From contig CM055112.1 in NCBI GenBank assembly GCA_029204225.1, forward strand, positions 45,877,563-45,941,562: DNA of 64,000 bases, given 5' to 3'. Below the pieces are notes generated by a model. The model had not been told where the DNA came from, made no database searches, and saw nothing but the letters and a program-made list of their open reading frames with translations. Positions 1-10,780 of the stretch are shown here, piece after piece. Positions within the stretch are counted from its first letter, which is position 1, and each line of letters begins with the position of its first letter. This DNA is from Diphasiastrum complanatum (Eukaryota > Streptophyta > Lycopodiopsida > Lycopodiales > Lycopodiaceae). A program made the translations under genes and the position numbers.

Positions 1-149
1 CGAACCTCCTTGCATTAGCTTCATGTGGAGGCAAGTAGATTATAAGGGACATAATTTTCTAGCTTCGTACTTTGGGAGAGGTTAAGACTGAAGAGAACTT
101 TATCTTCCAATGTCTTATATGTTATGGAACGAGAGGAAATATCAAAAAA

Positions 150-372
150 AATCTGTCATAGCAGTTTATCATTATCCCTTGGCAAAGCCTTGGTGGCCTG
201 ATTTTCTATTGCACACTAAATTAGCTCAATTTCCTTGTCATGAAATTTTTCCCTGACAAAGTGACACTGAATCTGTATATGCTTTGTTCTAGAATGACAT
301 CTATCATTCAAAAATAGATTTATGCAACTTAAATTGTCACAAAACAAAGCAGTAGGTAGCGGCTGAAAAATA
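150..372 (-). pseudogene. Copia RNase H remnant
   Basis: Reading the minus strand from about 372 down to 150 gives one frame that matches the end of a Copia RNase H domain. It has a CDN motif for the substrate-binding segment, then SRTKHIQIQCHFVREKF, and ends in a TKALP-like tail. One in-frame TAG interrupts it. Nothing recognisable remains upstream of it or after it, so it is a short, old fragment. It lies downstream of CCaMK exon 5 and so probably sits in a CCaMK intron. Confidence 0.75.
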
Positions 373-1312
373 TCAAAATCATCCATTCAAAATGAGCATC
401 AAATCTACACCAATGTACTATCAAACAAGAGTACAATGTCACCAGCCAATCCACATTATACGTAAGTTGGGGTTGACTAAAAAGAGATATAAGCTAGAAT
501 GTCCCCTAAATGAAGGTTGTGGGTTGCTGCCTACTTTCCCCACCTCGCGGTCTGAAGTTTAAGGCGCACATGTAGATACAAGATTAGGAACATGTCATCA
601 ATTCACTCTAACAACACGACCAAGATGACAAACAATCGTAGTTGTACCCATGTTATATTTGAAAAGATTGTTCGCAAAACAAGAAGAAATGTGTGTGATC
701 CATCTTATGAAGAAATCTAACATTGATTTCAAACTAGGAAGCAGGCTTAACAGAAGCAAAGACATCTTAAAAGACTTAATGGGCATTTGGAAAGCACCGA
801 GAGATTCCAAAAGATTGTTCAAGATATGACCTAGCATAAAAGAACACAACCGCATCTATCTAAGTGATACCCGCTCCTATGCTGCCCTTATGAAGTACTG
901 CTCAAATAAACTTGAGAAGCTACTGTTATGAACACAAATGCCATTGTTGATGAGGCAGCCTTTAATCAACCACTCAAAAACGGCATAAAATTGATGCAAG
1001 ATAGAACCTCATTGACATTCACGAGTTCATATATTTCCAGATGAGCTAATCTGCTTATTATTGTGCAGCACATCCACCCTGCTCTTGTTCCCTTGTTTTT
1101 GTGTACTTCAACCACTCCGCATAAGATCACATTGAGAAAACATGCAAGACAAGCATATTGTACATCTATAACTTGATAATTTAGAACAATCTAAAGTCGC
1201 AGACACACAAGAATTAGACTTTCAACAACTTCTAACCAAAAAAAAGCATTTGTACCATGCCAGTTAAGTGTGTTAGTGTAGGAAACGTGGTGTTATATCA
1301 TCTATGACTTAC
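373..1312. other. Gene-poor stretch, probable CCaMK intron 5
   Basis: This AT-rich stretch follows the GTAAGT donor of CCaMK exon 5 on the minus strand. I looked for the missing EF-hand exons (a D-x-D-x-D-G loop in any minus frame) and found none, so they should lie beyond the left edge. No other gene is visible. Confidence 0.5.
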
Positions 1313-1520
1313 TTGAAAGCACAGTTGCAAAGCGTCATTCCCTTCAGACTTTTTTAACGAGGTAAATCCGCAAATGATTTCTCTCAAATCAACAACTCCG
1401 TCACGATTATGATCGAAAAGGTCAAAAATGCGTGGAGCCAGCGGAACCAGAGCAACCATGTCCATTGCTCTTAGTACTTGTTCAAATTCAGCTAGAGTGG
1501 CTGTGATTCCATTTGCTGAG
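1313..1520 (-). CDS. CCaMK: CCaMK exon 5 (first EF-hand)
   Basis: The reading frame fits an acceptor at TGCAG (1525-1521), not the CAG five bases upstream, because only this choice completes the Ile codon and gives the family motif I-x-A-N-G. The exon codes 69 residues with a full EF-hand loop (D-x-N-x-D-G-V-V-D-x-x-E) and ends at LCFQ before donor GTAAGT. In the family the next exons carry two more EF-hands; they are not seen here. Confidence 0.92.
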
Positions 1521-4500
1521 CTGCACTGAGACCAAACATTAGCTAAGGTAAATATGAAGTTAGCTAGCTCTTTACTAAAAATGCATGGAAAGGAGAAATT
1601 TATAGCTGAAAAAGACATCATAGCTTCCACATTTATTTCATTGTCTCTCTCAAAAGTAGAGATTCATCTGTGCTTCAACTTTGATAAAATTGACTAACGC
1701 AGTTCTTTCAAGACATCCCTTGTCTCTTCCAGGAAATCTAGTTTCAAACAAGGATTATCGAAGGGCAGATCAGCTCCCTTAAGTTGCTTTTGAAGACTAA
1801 GCATACAGCTTCCACTTGTTTAGCACCTTTCAGCTATAATATTTAATACAACCTTTGATTTACTAGTTATTTAAGCCAAAGTAGAAAATGACCAATCAGG
1901 GAGACAATTTTGTACGGTCATATTTACTCCAAGAGTTGAAACAATACAGTTTTGATCAAAACAATGTCCGAATGCAAAGTCTAGAACAACGTATAATATA
2001 AGAACGAGAATTGCAATCTTCAAAGTTCAAAGTACCCCACGGCACAGGTGCCGTGGGGTCCAGGTACCATGGTACGGCACCTGTTTTCTTTATTTTTTTT
2101 TTGGTTTTTATAATTAAACAAAAAAAAAAAAAAAAACAGGTGCCGTGTTCCACGGCACCTGTACAGCACCTACGGAACCCGTGCCATACCAGGCGCCGTG
2201 GTACGGCACTTGGAACTTTGCTTCAAACTTATGGAGCCTTCCCACGTACATAGTATTAATATAACATCAATTTTATCATGCAGAGCAGAGACAACATATT
2301 GTAACAGCCTTAACATCAACAGGCTCAAAGTGAATGAAAGCCACAATGCATAAAGGTATGTAAACGTTCAGAAGACTTAGCACTAAAGAGGAGGTAAGAC
2401 ACTTGAAAAAATTTCGAACTTTAACCACAGTAAACAGAATTTGCCAATTTTTTATGACTTTCAATAGTTAAGAAGTTTTGAACAAATACTTGGAGCACTC
2501 TTGGGTATGTGATTTATCAATCTTATGTCTAGGATAGTACTTGACATGATAAAAGAAATGTGCAATCTGAAAGACTGCATCTTTAGCCCAAACTACTGGT
2601 TACAGACAGATTTGTGTGAATCACACTAGAAGGTGCACTTCATCCAATGCAGTTTTGACAGGGTAAATGGGCACAAGCTAACTATTTTACTTGTGTTTCT
2701 GCACATGGCTTTTTAGTTGGGTTTACTAATCTTTACATAGAACAAGCTGATATAAGACGGTGAGTCCCAAAGAGATCCTTAGATCCTGAAATTTTTGAAA
2801 GGGGATGCCAATAATAACATGTACATGGAAGGATATTTAGGAAAAGGGAAAAAATGAAGATGAGAACAAACTACATTATGAACAACATGGAGAGAGAGTC
2901 ACTTGGCACTTGGGAAAAACTACAGAAATCAGCACATTATAGTTCAAATAAAGCTTAAAACCAAGTTACAAAGAAGTCATACAAGCTGAAAAGAAAAGAC
3001 TTCGGAAAATGTATAGGACAACATGTCAAAGTGTTCTGAAACATCGACGCATTCCTTGACTTCTTATATGCAAGAGGAAAAAATCCATGATTTCCATCTA
3101 TCCCACTGACACTAACATGCTCTTTGGCACATATGTAACCAGGAAATTGCTGGTAAAACACTGAATTCACTATGACTAATATTTCAAATATGACCTCACC
3201 GTGCCATGCATAGACTACAAATACTAGATGAATTGAAAGGTATGATTATCACTTCTCTAAACAAACTACTGGGGTCTTATATGAACCAACAATTTAAAGA
3301 CTATGGAAAAAAGTTCTTACATCCGCTTGAAATGGTTATGGAGGTTTTGTAGCTCCTTTGCACTGAGTGCCTGAACACCAACGAGGTTCTTCAAACTCTT
3401 TGTCAATAGAAGAAATTTGTTACTTATTATGCTTGCAAAGCCTGCAGCTCGAAATTTCCTGCGAGCATTGAAGCTCTGCAATCTTCGAAACACCTCTGGC
3501 TCCAGCAGCTCCTGTTTTGCTGAATCTCCTTTGACCCAAGGATGTAACAACAACTATAAGGAAAGAAACATGTTAGATGTCATACTGAGCAAGGAAACAC
3601 AACATTCTCAATCAATTCTTAAGCACAACAATGAAAACATAAAAGTTGGCTAAAAGTTATCCTTACAAGGATCCCCAATAAAGACATATAGGACCCAGAA
3701 TTTGTTGACTGTATGTCTTGCTGATATAGTTCACACTTGCAAATCTGCAATGGGTCTGAGAAAGTTCTAGGCTCCAACGGATATAAGTTAAAATTGGCAC
3801 TTTCATATATATTTAGGGCATAGGTTGCTGGTGTGGGAAATTACGGCAAAGAACATCGTTCATATGTGTTATGTATAGTATGTCCCATTCTGGTCAACAT
3901 TATGGACTTGGAATCTGAAAGGTGCCAGCCCATACTTTTTTTTATCTTATATGTCCTTTGTGGGGCTAAGCGAATTTGAACTTCAGACCTTGAAGAGAGG
4001 AGAGGTTGTCTCACCAACATGCCACTTATTGGAGGTAAGAGCCCACATTCTGGGTATTTCTGGTCCTTCTAAGGCTCATGAGGGTTCAGGCTTGCAATCA
4101 AGTGCAAGCCGCAAATTCGGAGAGGATTATTTCGGCCAAAAATGCAGTCTTTTCTACTAAAAGGATATACACAAACGTACTAGAAGTCCTAGAGCATTAG
4201 CTTCATTAGAAATAGTGTGGAAAGGTTATCATGCTAGTGCACTCCACTTGGAGAGAATCATTCGGGAGGAGCAGGTGTATCGCATCGAAGAAGATGATGA
4301 CAGCATTCAGGCTTTAGCTGTCGACCAGCCTTCCAGCATGGGCAAAGGGACATTGTTGTGAGACAAGCAAGCAATTCAAACATCACTGATCATTATCAGA
4401 AAGTTATGAAAAGCTCAGTCATCACATCTACATTAACTGGATGAATTCACAAGCCCCCACAGTCAAGAACAGATCATCAGAAGCAGTAACAGGTAATAAC

Positions 4501-7500
4501 TAAACACAGATACAACCCCAGGGGTTTAGTAGATGTAAATATAACCAAAAAACATTGTGCAGATGCAGGTTCATATGCAGCAGCTCTTTCTCTCTCTATG
4601 CCAAAGGCTAATAATCCCTACATACCTTCCAAGACAGGCTAATATAATTGATGCAAAATTTGCAGTTTTGTGGGTGATAAAAACGAAAATGAGCCCCGCT
4701 ACCCACTTCAAGAGAACAGCCTTGTTCAAATAGATAATGATTAGGATATTTCAGTCCAAGAATCAATAAACAAGGACATGCACATCTTTCTCTTGCAAGA
4801 GCATGTCATTGTTCCAAGCAAAATGGAAAATGATACCCAAGCAACAAGAGGTCCTATAATCAACATAAATAGCTAAATCAGCTAAATGACTGGTTACGGG
4901 GGGGTGGTCAATTAAGTTAATCTCATATTGACAAAAAGAACCGTTAATTCTGCGATAATTTATTGGATGGAGATAAGATGGGACAAGAATCAAGTGGATG
5001 TGCAAAACTTATGATTTATTTCAATCCTCTTGTCCTAGCACAACGATCTAGAGGGAACTAATGATCTGATGTTGCAACAATCCTACTCTTCAGTGCCTAA
5101 TTGAATAAGAATGTAATCTCAAAGTTTGTAGATCATTAACAAAATGATGAAAATACAATATTATTAAAATAAATTATCATTTTCTAATATAAAATGGAGA
5201 AAAAATAACTGTCCAAAAGTGCCAACCTCTGCAGCTGAAGGTCTTTGGTAAGGGTCCACTCTTAACAAATCACTTATCAGGCACTTAGCAGAAAAGGACA
5301 CTGTTTTCCACGTGTACTCATCAAAATTCACATGACCCTGTTAGCAACAAAATCAATCGTTACTAACTGCAATTAATAAAGAAGGAACGAGAACCAAAAG
5401 TTTGGACTAACAATGTTTCAAAAGTTTTAGCAAGACAATATGAACTTACTTTGTGATATTTATCGGTGAAAGAAAAATGATGAAAGAAAGCATTTCAGGT
5501 TGAGAGACAACTGTTGGTGAGATGCAGATTTGTCTGAAATATTAGTTTGAGACCTGTTAGTACATGAGCTAAACAGAAAGCATATTGGCTTTCAATCCAA
5601 TAGTTTGAAGAATCATGTTGCATTTTTACTTAGGGCCTTATTGGTTGTTATTTGGGTCCATTTACCACAAGGCGAACGATAAAAATCCAATTTTTTTCAT
5701 TTAATACTAGGCCAAGGTCTAGCACATACATGACCTATTAGGTCATGGGAAATAATAGGAGCCTATAATACACCTTTCAGGGGACCACTTTTTGGCTGTG
5801 TTTGAAGAATTTAAAAGCTACTTCGTGGGAGAGCCTCAGCATGAGGAGGAAACTGCAAGACAATCTATCACTCATTGTTGTGCTTAATTGTCCAGAAGTT
5901 ATCATTCCAATAAGCTGGTCCTATTTCTTCACAAGCACTTTGAGTGTTTCATAACCTAGTATTGAAGCACTTATGTGAAGAGGAAACAAAATTCGTGGAT
6001 TAATGATACTGGTTCTGACTAGAGAAGAGGGGTACCAGTCCTAATTTGCTTCTGTTAAGTTTATCCATCTGAAATATGTTTCGTTTCATTGTTAGGTTTA
6101 GGATATAATCTTATGTGATGTTTCTTAGCTATCCTTTTAGGGATCAGCTTAAGCTGCTCAACTTATGATCTTCATGCTTCATTGATGCTAAAATCTGTGA
6201 TTCCGTTCATAACTTGGTATTAGAGCACTTTCCTTCCTTGGTGGAAGTGCTAGTTTTCTCCAGTGGATTTCCATTTTGTTAAGGACCTTTAGCAGATAGT
6301 TAGCAAAAGCACTACCACTAAACTTGGTGACCCAAAAAAGAATTTGGGCAGATTAATTCCGGCGGCTAACTTAGTAGCCGCTATCTTTTTTGGCAGCTTT
6401 TGCAAATTCTAGCTTCTTATTTGGTTAAAGGTGTCGGCACTTTTTCATTGTTTGCTGGTTTTTGACAGTCTTTTGGAGGCTCCATCGCCATATTTTTCAG
6501 AGCACTTTCCTCCAGGAGGACGCCCATTTGCAGCCATTATTTTTGCTTTTCTGGAGCTGTCTAGCACCCTACTTCACCATCTCTCTCAACATAATTGCAG
6601 CCCATTTGCAGATTTGATTGAAAGTCCTTCAATGTCCTACTTCACCACATTTTTGGGCATTTTTGTAGCTTATTTGTAGATCTAATTGGTGACTGTCTAG
6701 CACCCTACTTCACCATCATTCTTAGCCTTTTTGCAGCCTGTTTGCAGATCTGAGTGGAGGCTGTTCCTAGCACCCTACACCACATTTTTGGGCATTTTTG
6801 CCGCCTACTTGAAGCTTCGATTGGTGGTTGTCCAATGCCCTACTTCTCCAGTTTTTCCACCCTTGTTGCAGATCTAGTTGGTTCTCTTCTTTTTTCTTTT
6901 GTTGGTCCTTTCTCAATGTCATTGGAGGTATCATTACATCTCTACTTTCCAACTTCAGTCTATTAGTTTGTTTACACAGCTTTCTATTTGTTGTCCGTTT
7001 TTTTCTTGTTTCCATACTTTCCGTTTTGTGATTCGGATTTAAGGAACTAATTTGTGGTTACGACAAGAGTCCGCTTCCTCATATCTGTTCTTCACTCCTA
7101 AAGCCACCTCAAGATCCTATGGAATAGCCTATTCAGAGGGCTCTTGATAGTGCTATTGCTCCATATCTTTCACATCTAGATGATGTTTCCATTTGCCTTG
7201 CAAGTCTTCAGTCTCAGGCTGATACTTATCTTCCTTCTCATGGTTCTTATGTGATGTTTCTTAGCTATTCTTGTAGGGATTAGCTTAAGCTGCTCATCTT
7301 ATGATCGTAATGCTTCATTGATGCTAAAATCTGTGATTCAGTTCGTAACTATCTTCCAGTATATTGTTGCATGAGATTTCCATGGTGACTCGCAAAGCCA
7401 CAGCACGAAGAATATCGTCAGCAAAGTTACTCCAAATAAAAATTTACTGGGCCAACCACATGCACCATGAATGTGATTGCATACATAGATATCCTCTCCT

Positions 7501-10353
7501 CATAAGCATCCTCAAGGTCCTTTGGAGTGGAAGTTGCAATTTTTGCTTAAGTGAGTTACATCTGGCTCCCTCTCAACCTCATCAATTACCACCTCCATCC
7601 TTACAAATCCTCTCTTTTTTATTTTCTCCATTAGCCTCAAATTTCTATGGATAGACATGAGACTTTCACTAGTTGCATACTTCAGTGTGTTCCTTCATTT
7701 CATGTAGATCAGCAAGTAAGTACTCCAGTTCCTGTCACAATGAGAAGTGTTGCTGCCTTGACTTAAAATCTGGATGGCCAAGCACTGAAGATCTAGAGTG
7801 TCTGCTCCAAAGGTGTTCCACCACCTCATTCCCATCAACTCCCCCTGACTTTGCAATGTCGCTTTGCAAAATAACCTATGTCACTCCTATATTCATCCAA
7901 TTAATCAACCAACTTTCCTTGCAATTCTAGATCTCCACCACTCAATCTTTCATATGTCATGCACACACCCCGTTCTACCTTGGCATTTGACTCTTGACCC
8001 TTTCCAATCCACAGTGGACGTAGCACAAAAGCCATTGTTAGAATTTTACATTTTAATGAAATTCATTTTTGTAATGTGGACATACAGAATTACTCACAAA
8101 TCGACATAGTAAAAATGCCGATCAAAATACACGACTTTTGACAGTTACTAGAAATGGCCTATTTGGCCTTAAAACGCACCAATTGGCATTTCCTGCAACA
8201 TTTCCACCAAAGGTTTTCAACACGCACACTTCATTCCTATCCGCAACACCATCACAGTTGCCAATATGTATGCATATTACTATCACATAAATATTCCCTT
8301 CATTTCATGCAAGCTTTCCCACCTTTTTGAAATTGCCCTTTTCGAAATTGGCCTTTTCATAATCAAAAGAATTGGCAATTACGGCATTTCAAGATTGGGT
8401 TCTCCTTGAAAGAATAAAAAAGAATCAAACTATTCAAGAAATGACAGCTTTTTTCCAATTTCACACGACTTCCAAGTTCCTTAGGGCTGAGTGGCTTGTC
8501 ATGCGCGAGAAGGTATGGAGGCTGCCAGAGGTCTGGAAGCTTCCTTGAATCATTTTTACATGTTATAGTTTCTCATATGTTTCAAAATATGCTAATATTT
8601 CACATGCTTTCGTTCATTTTATAGGCCACATTGAGGAAAATGCTTTTTACTGCTAGGAGACAGTGAACTCAGTGATTCTCAGTTTTAATAGCATCTGCTG
8701 ATCTACTTGGTAGGACTAGTAACTATGTGATTAAAGAGAGAAATTCAAGTTCATTTACAAAACAGTCCAGCCTGAGTAGTGGGGGTGCAGTATGGAGCCA
8801 AAATTCAGTCATATTCATTGAGAAGTCGGGCCTAGATGGAGGGGCCCACTACTTTGGACGAAATCATTCCCCTTGTTTTCCACTGCATTTTACAAAAATA
8901 AGAACATTAAATTATGAGCACGTATTACAAAGTTGCAATCCACATGGCCCCATTCACAAAGCATATTTGTATAATGCTTGTCCATACAAGAGCTAAACCA
9001 ATCCCAGTTAAAGCAATGCTTCAAGTAACAAGGTATCAAAAATCTTTTCAGCCTCAGTTGAATCAAGAACTTTTAGATCGTGCAATGCAAGCATACAATT
9101 ATCAATGAAAAAAAGAGACATAAAAATCCAAAACGTTTTGATGGTGTACTTTACTATGTTTTGAGTAATAAGAAGAAATTTGATACAACCATCAGTAGGA
9201 AATGCATACTACGTAATGTAAAGCAGTAGCACTACCCTTTTCTTCATTCAAATTGCCAAGTAAGAACAAAAGCTTAACTGCCAGAATAAGCTCTTGCTTC
9301 TCTCTGTTTGTTCTTGCATGAAAAGGAGGGTACCTGCAGAAGAAGTGCAAATAACAGATTATTTTCTTCAAAGTCTGGTCAAGCACAGCAAGAATTCGGC
9401 TCTTAAATCAATATTATGACGAAATACAGAACAACCATGACGACGTGCGACGATAACATGTTATCGGCAATTTACTGAAAACTTTTTGATAGACTAGACT
9501 GATAAACGAGTGCTCAGGATTTTGAAAACCAAATAGACGGAATACATAGAGATTAATGGAGCACTCACCCGCAGAGAAGAATGTAGAGGATAACACCCAG
9601 GGACCACATGTCACTAGCTGCCAGAACACTGCGTCGGGTGAGTGCCTCTGGAGCAACGTAATCGACGGAACCAAACATGCCCACAACAGGACTGGTCACC
9701 TCCTCAACATGGCTCAGCCCGAAATCCATAATTTTGAGCGGGGCATCATCAGCTGGTGTCAGAAACAGGCAATTCTCAGGTTTAAGGTCACGATGCACGA
9801 TCTTGGCGGCGTGGAGACTACACAAGCCGTTTGCAATCTGGCGAACCACGGCTGCAGCACCAGCCTCGGAATAACGCTCTCGTGACACAATTCGGTCAAA
9901 CAGCTCTCCCCCGCTGCACAGCTCCAGCACCAGATGCACTCCCGAAGCATCTTCATACACATCAATCAGATGTATCACATTTGGGTGCGGGGAAACCTCC
10001 TCAACGATCCTTTGCATCACCATTATCTCATTGGACAGCAGAACTTCCGAGACAAACAACTCCTCCTCCTGTGCCTGTGCCTGTGCCTGTGCTTGATCAC
10101 GATGTCCCATCTGATAGTTGTGTTTAGTGTTGGGATTGGGATGGCAGCTGCCCCCTTTGCTACCACGCCTGAGTCCAAAGTCGGTGAGCTCGTGCCTTCT
10201 GAGAGATTTGATAGCAAAGGCGTTGCCATCGTCTTTGCAGGTGGCGCGTCTCACCACCGAAAATCCTCCGCAGCCCAGCACCTCCCCCACACTGTAGTCT
10301 TCGCTCAGAACATGTCTGTTGCTGTTGCCATAGCCACTCACCATCGCATGCAT
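1313..10353 (-). CDS. CCaMK: Calcium/calmodulin-dependent protein kinase CCaMK (DMI3 type), 5 exons, 3' end outside the window
   Basis: Five spliced exons give 464 continuous residues; the family is usually about 510-530, so one or two EF-hand exons are missing past position 1. From the ATG at 10353, the glycine loop is at about residues 27-32, the ATP-binding Lys at 49, HRDLKPEN from 187, DFG at 210-212 and APE at 234-236. The autophosphorylation-site Thr lies in YTW at about 289, and the basic-hydrophobic calmodulin-binding helix spans 347-372. A canonical EF-hand loop is at 431-442. Family knowledge: CCaMK is a nuclear kinase that binds Ca2+ and Ca2+/calmodulin, decodes calcium spiking and phosphorylates CYCLOPS for mycorrhizal or nodule entry. 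The visinin-like EF domain behind a CaM-binding helix separates it from CDPKs. All visible catalytic residues are intact, so the gene looks functional. Odd points are a Gln-Ala repeat insert after the ATP Lys, long TE-bearing introns, and an open frame upstream of the chosen start. Confidence 0.95.
2021..2220. repeat. 200-bp fold-back element in CCaMK intron 4
   Basis: The ends are imperfect inverted repeats: CAAAGTTCAAAGTACC at the left, and the right end reversed reads CAAAGTTCCAAGTGCC. A 3-bp CTT flanks both ends (2018-2020 and 2221-2223), a possible target duplication. Inside, GGTGCCGTGG-like blocks recur in both orientations around T-rich and A-rich runs, so the element can fold into a long hairpin. 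It resembles a small non-autonomous DNA transposon; the superfamily is not clear. Confidence 0.6.
3321..3553 (-). CDS. CCaMK: CCaMK exon 4 (calmodulin-binding / autoinhibitory segment)
   Basis: The exon begins after a TCCTTATAG acceptor with LLLHPWV and runs to HFKR plus two bases of an Ile codon; the donor is GTAAGA. It holds the conserved SFNARRKFRAAGFAS stretch and the basic-hydrophobic helix that binds Ca2+/calmodulin in this family, followed by the linker to the visinin-like domain. Confidence 0.93.
3554..5226. other. CCaMK intron 3, no gene seen
   Basis: AT-rich intronic DNA between exons 3 and 4. It has no convincing coding frame or clear repeat boundary; short open frames here lack family motifs. 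Confidence 0.6.
5227..5337 (-). CDS. CCaMK: CCaMK exon 3 (autophosphorylation-site region)
   Basis: This exon codes 37 residues from GHVNFDEYTWK to the RPSAAE motif. The acceptor is CTAACAG and the donor GTTGGC, phase 0 at both ends. The Thr of EYTWK (about residue 289) aligns with the regulatory autophosphorylation Thr known as T265 in Lotus and T271 in Medicago, by family knowledge. A 3.9-kb intron lies upstream and a 1.7-kb intron downstream. Confidence 0.92.
5338..6108. other. 5' part of CCaMK intron 2, no gene seen
   Basis: Non-coding AT-rich DNA next to exon 3. No repeat boundary or coding frame could be supported. Confidence 0.5.
6109..7350 (+). mobile_element. TRIM-like miniature LTR element in CCaMK intron 2
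   Basis: Two direct repeats of about 106 bp (6109-6214 and 7245-7350, roughly 92% alike by eye) flank about 1 kb. Directly after the first repeat is TGGTATTAGAGC, one base from the plant primer-binding site TGGTATCAGAGC for initiator tRNA-Met. This is the layout of a terminal-repeat retrotransposon in miniature. A short gag-like frame lies near 7110-7250 with one stop. No RT or integrase fits in the space, so it would need enzymes in trans. It is inserted in sense orientation opposite to CCaMK. Confidence 0.7.
6549..6890 (+). repeat. Degenerate tandem array of about 70 bp units inside the TRIM-like element
   Basis: About five units share the frame AGCACCCTACTTCACCA, then a TTTTTGGGCATTTTTG-like block, a GCAGATCT-like block and ATTGGTGG. 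Units have diverged by substitution and small indels. The array lies in the 5' half of the internal region. Confidence 0.6.
7351..9278. other. 3' part of CCaMK intron 2, no gene seen
   Basis: AT-rich intron between the TRIM-like element and exon 2. Open frames here are short, lack motifs and are not supported. Confidence 0.5.
9279..9333 (-). CDS. CCaMK: CCaMK exon 2
   Basis: This small exon starts after a TTCTGCAG acceptor and completes the split Gly codon. It then codes YPPFHARTNREKQELILA, the segment after kinase helix F that is strongly conserved in the family. The donor is GTTAAG at 9278-9273, a weak but GT-containing site that leaves phase 0. The frame to exon 3 is correct. Confidence 0.9.
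9569..10353 (-). CDS. CCaMK: CCaMK exon 1 (most of the kinase domain)
   Basis: This exon encodes residues 1-261 plus two bases of Gly262. It starts at ATG 10353; a second in-frame ATG at 10344 is equally possible. It carries the glycine loop, the Lys of AIKSL, the SGGELFDRI segment, HRDLKPEN, DFG and APE. Between beta-3 and helix C lies a Lys/Arg/Gly-rich loop ending in a Gln-Ala repeat, coded by a CCTGTG hexanucleotide repeat near 10070-10095. The donor GTGAGT is at 9568-9563. The frame stays open upstream to an ATG at 10506, which would add 51 residues including a hydrophobic stretch; CCaMK proteins normally begin a few residues before the LSEDY-like motif, so I prefer the downstream start. 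Confidence 0.93.
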
Positions 10354-10780
10354 ATAACTATATTTATATGATCGCACGTGGGAGAGGGCTATCAATGTCA
10401 ATGTGGAATGTGGATGAGATTTGTTAAACAAACAAACAGCGACTGATGAACCCACAAACAAGCAAGCAAGCAGCCAGCAGCACAGCACGGCGCTCGATTG
10501 TCGCATATACGTACATAATTATATACAAACATTTATAATAAAAAGAAAGCCAAAGATGTCAGAAAAACAAAAAAATGTGAAGGAAATTGCTCTCAACATC
10601 CTGGAGAAGGAAGGGAGGAGGAGGAGGAAGAGGAGTAGAGAGAGTGAGTGTGTTATTTAGGGCAGTGTAGTTAGTATTGATGAATGATGATAAGTGGAAT
10701 CTTTTACTCCTTTGGCTTGGCTTGGCTTGGCCTGCCACCATGGCCTTGAAATTTGACCATGGTTTGACCTCCCAATAGGA
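10354..10780 (-). promoter_or_regulatory. CCaMK 5' leader and proximal promoter region
   Basis: Upstream of the ATG the minus strand carries a strongly CT-rich leader (10590-10650), common in plant 5' UTRs, and a G-box CACGTG at 10375-10380. Two TTGAC W-box cores lie at about 10753 and 10764. A TATA-like TATAAATA at 10369-10362 is only about 10 bases from the ATG, too close to set a start site for this ATG, so I do not call it the promoter. The transcription start is inferred to be near 10650-10700. Confidence 0.4.

Noticed and set aside
1-1312. Remaining CCaMK EF-hand exons
   Set aside because: No D-x-D-x-D-G loop or matching flank was found in any minus frame; only a Copia RNase H relic.
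3951-4160. ORF of 69 codons in CCaMK intron 3
   Set aside because: Short, no motif, inside an intron of the opposite strand, and with no conserved neighbours.
9556-10371. Open frames on the plus strand opposite CCaMK exon 1
   Set aside because: They mirror a GC-rich conserved exon and have no motifs; the minus frame is the real gene.
10359-10371. TATA box of CCaMK
   Set aside because: It is only about 10 bases before the ATG, so transcription would start after the start codon.
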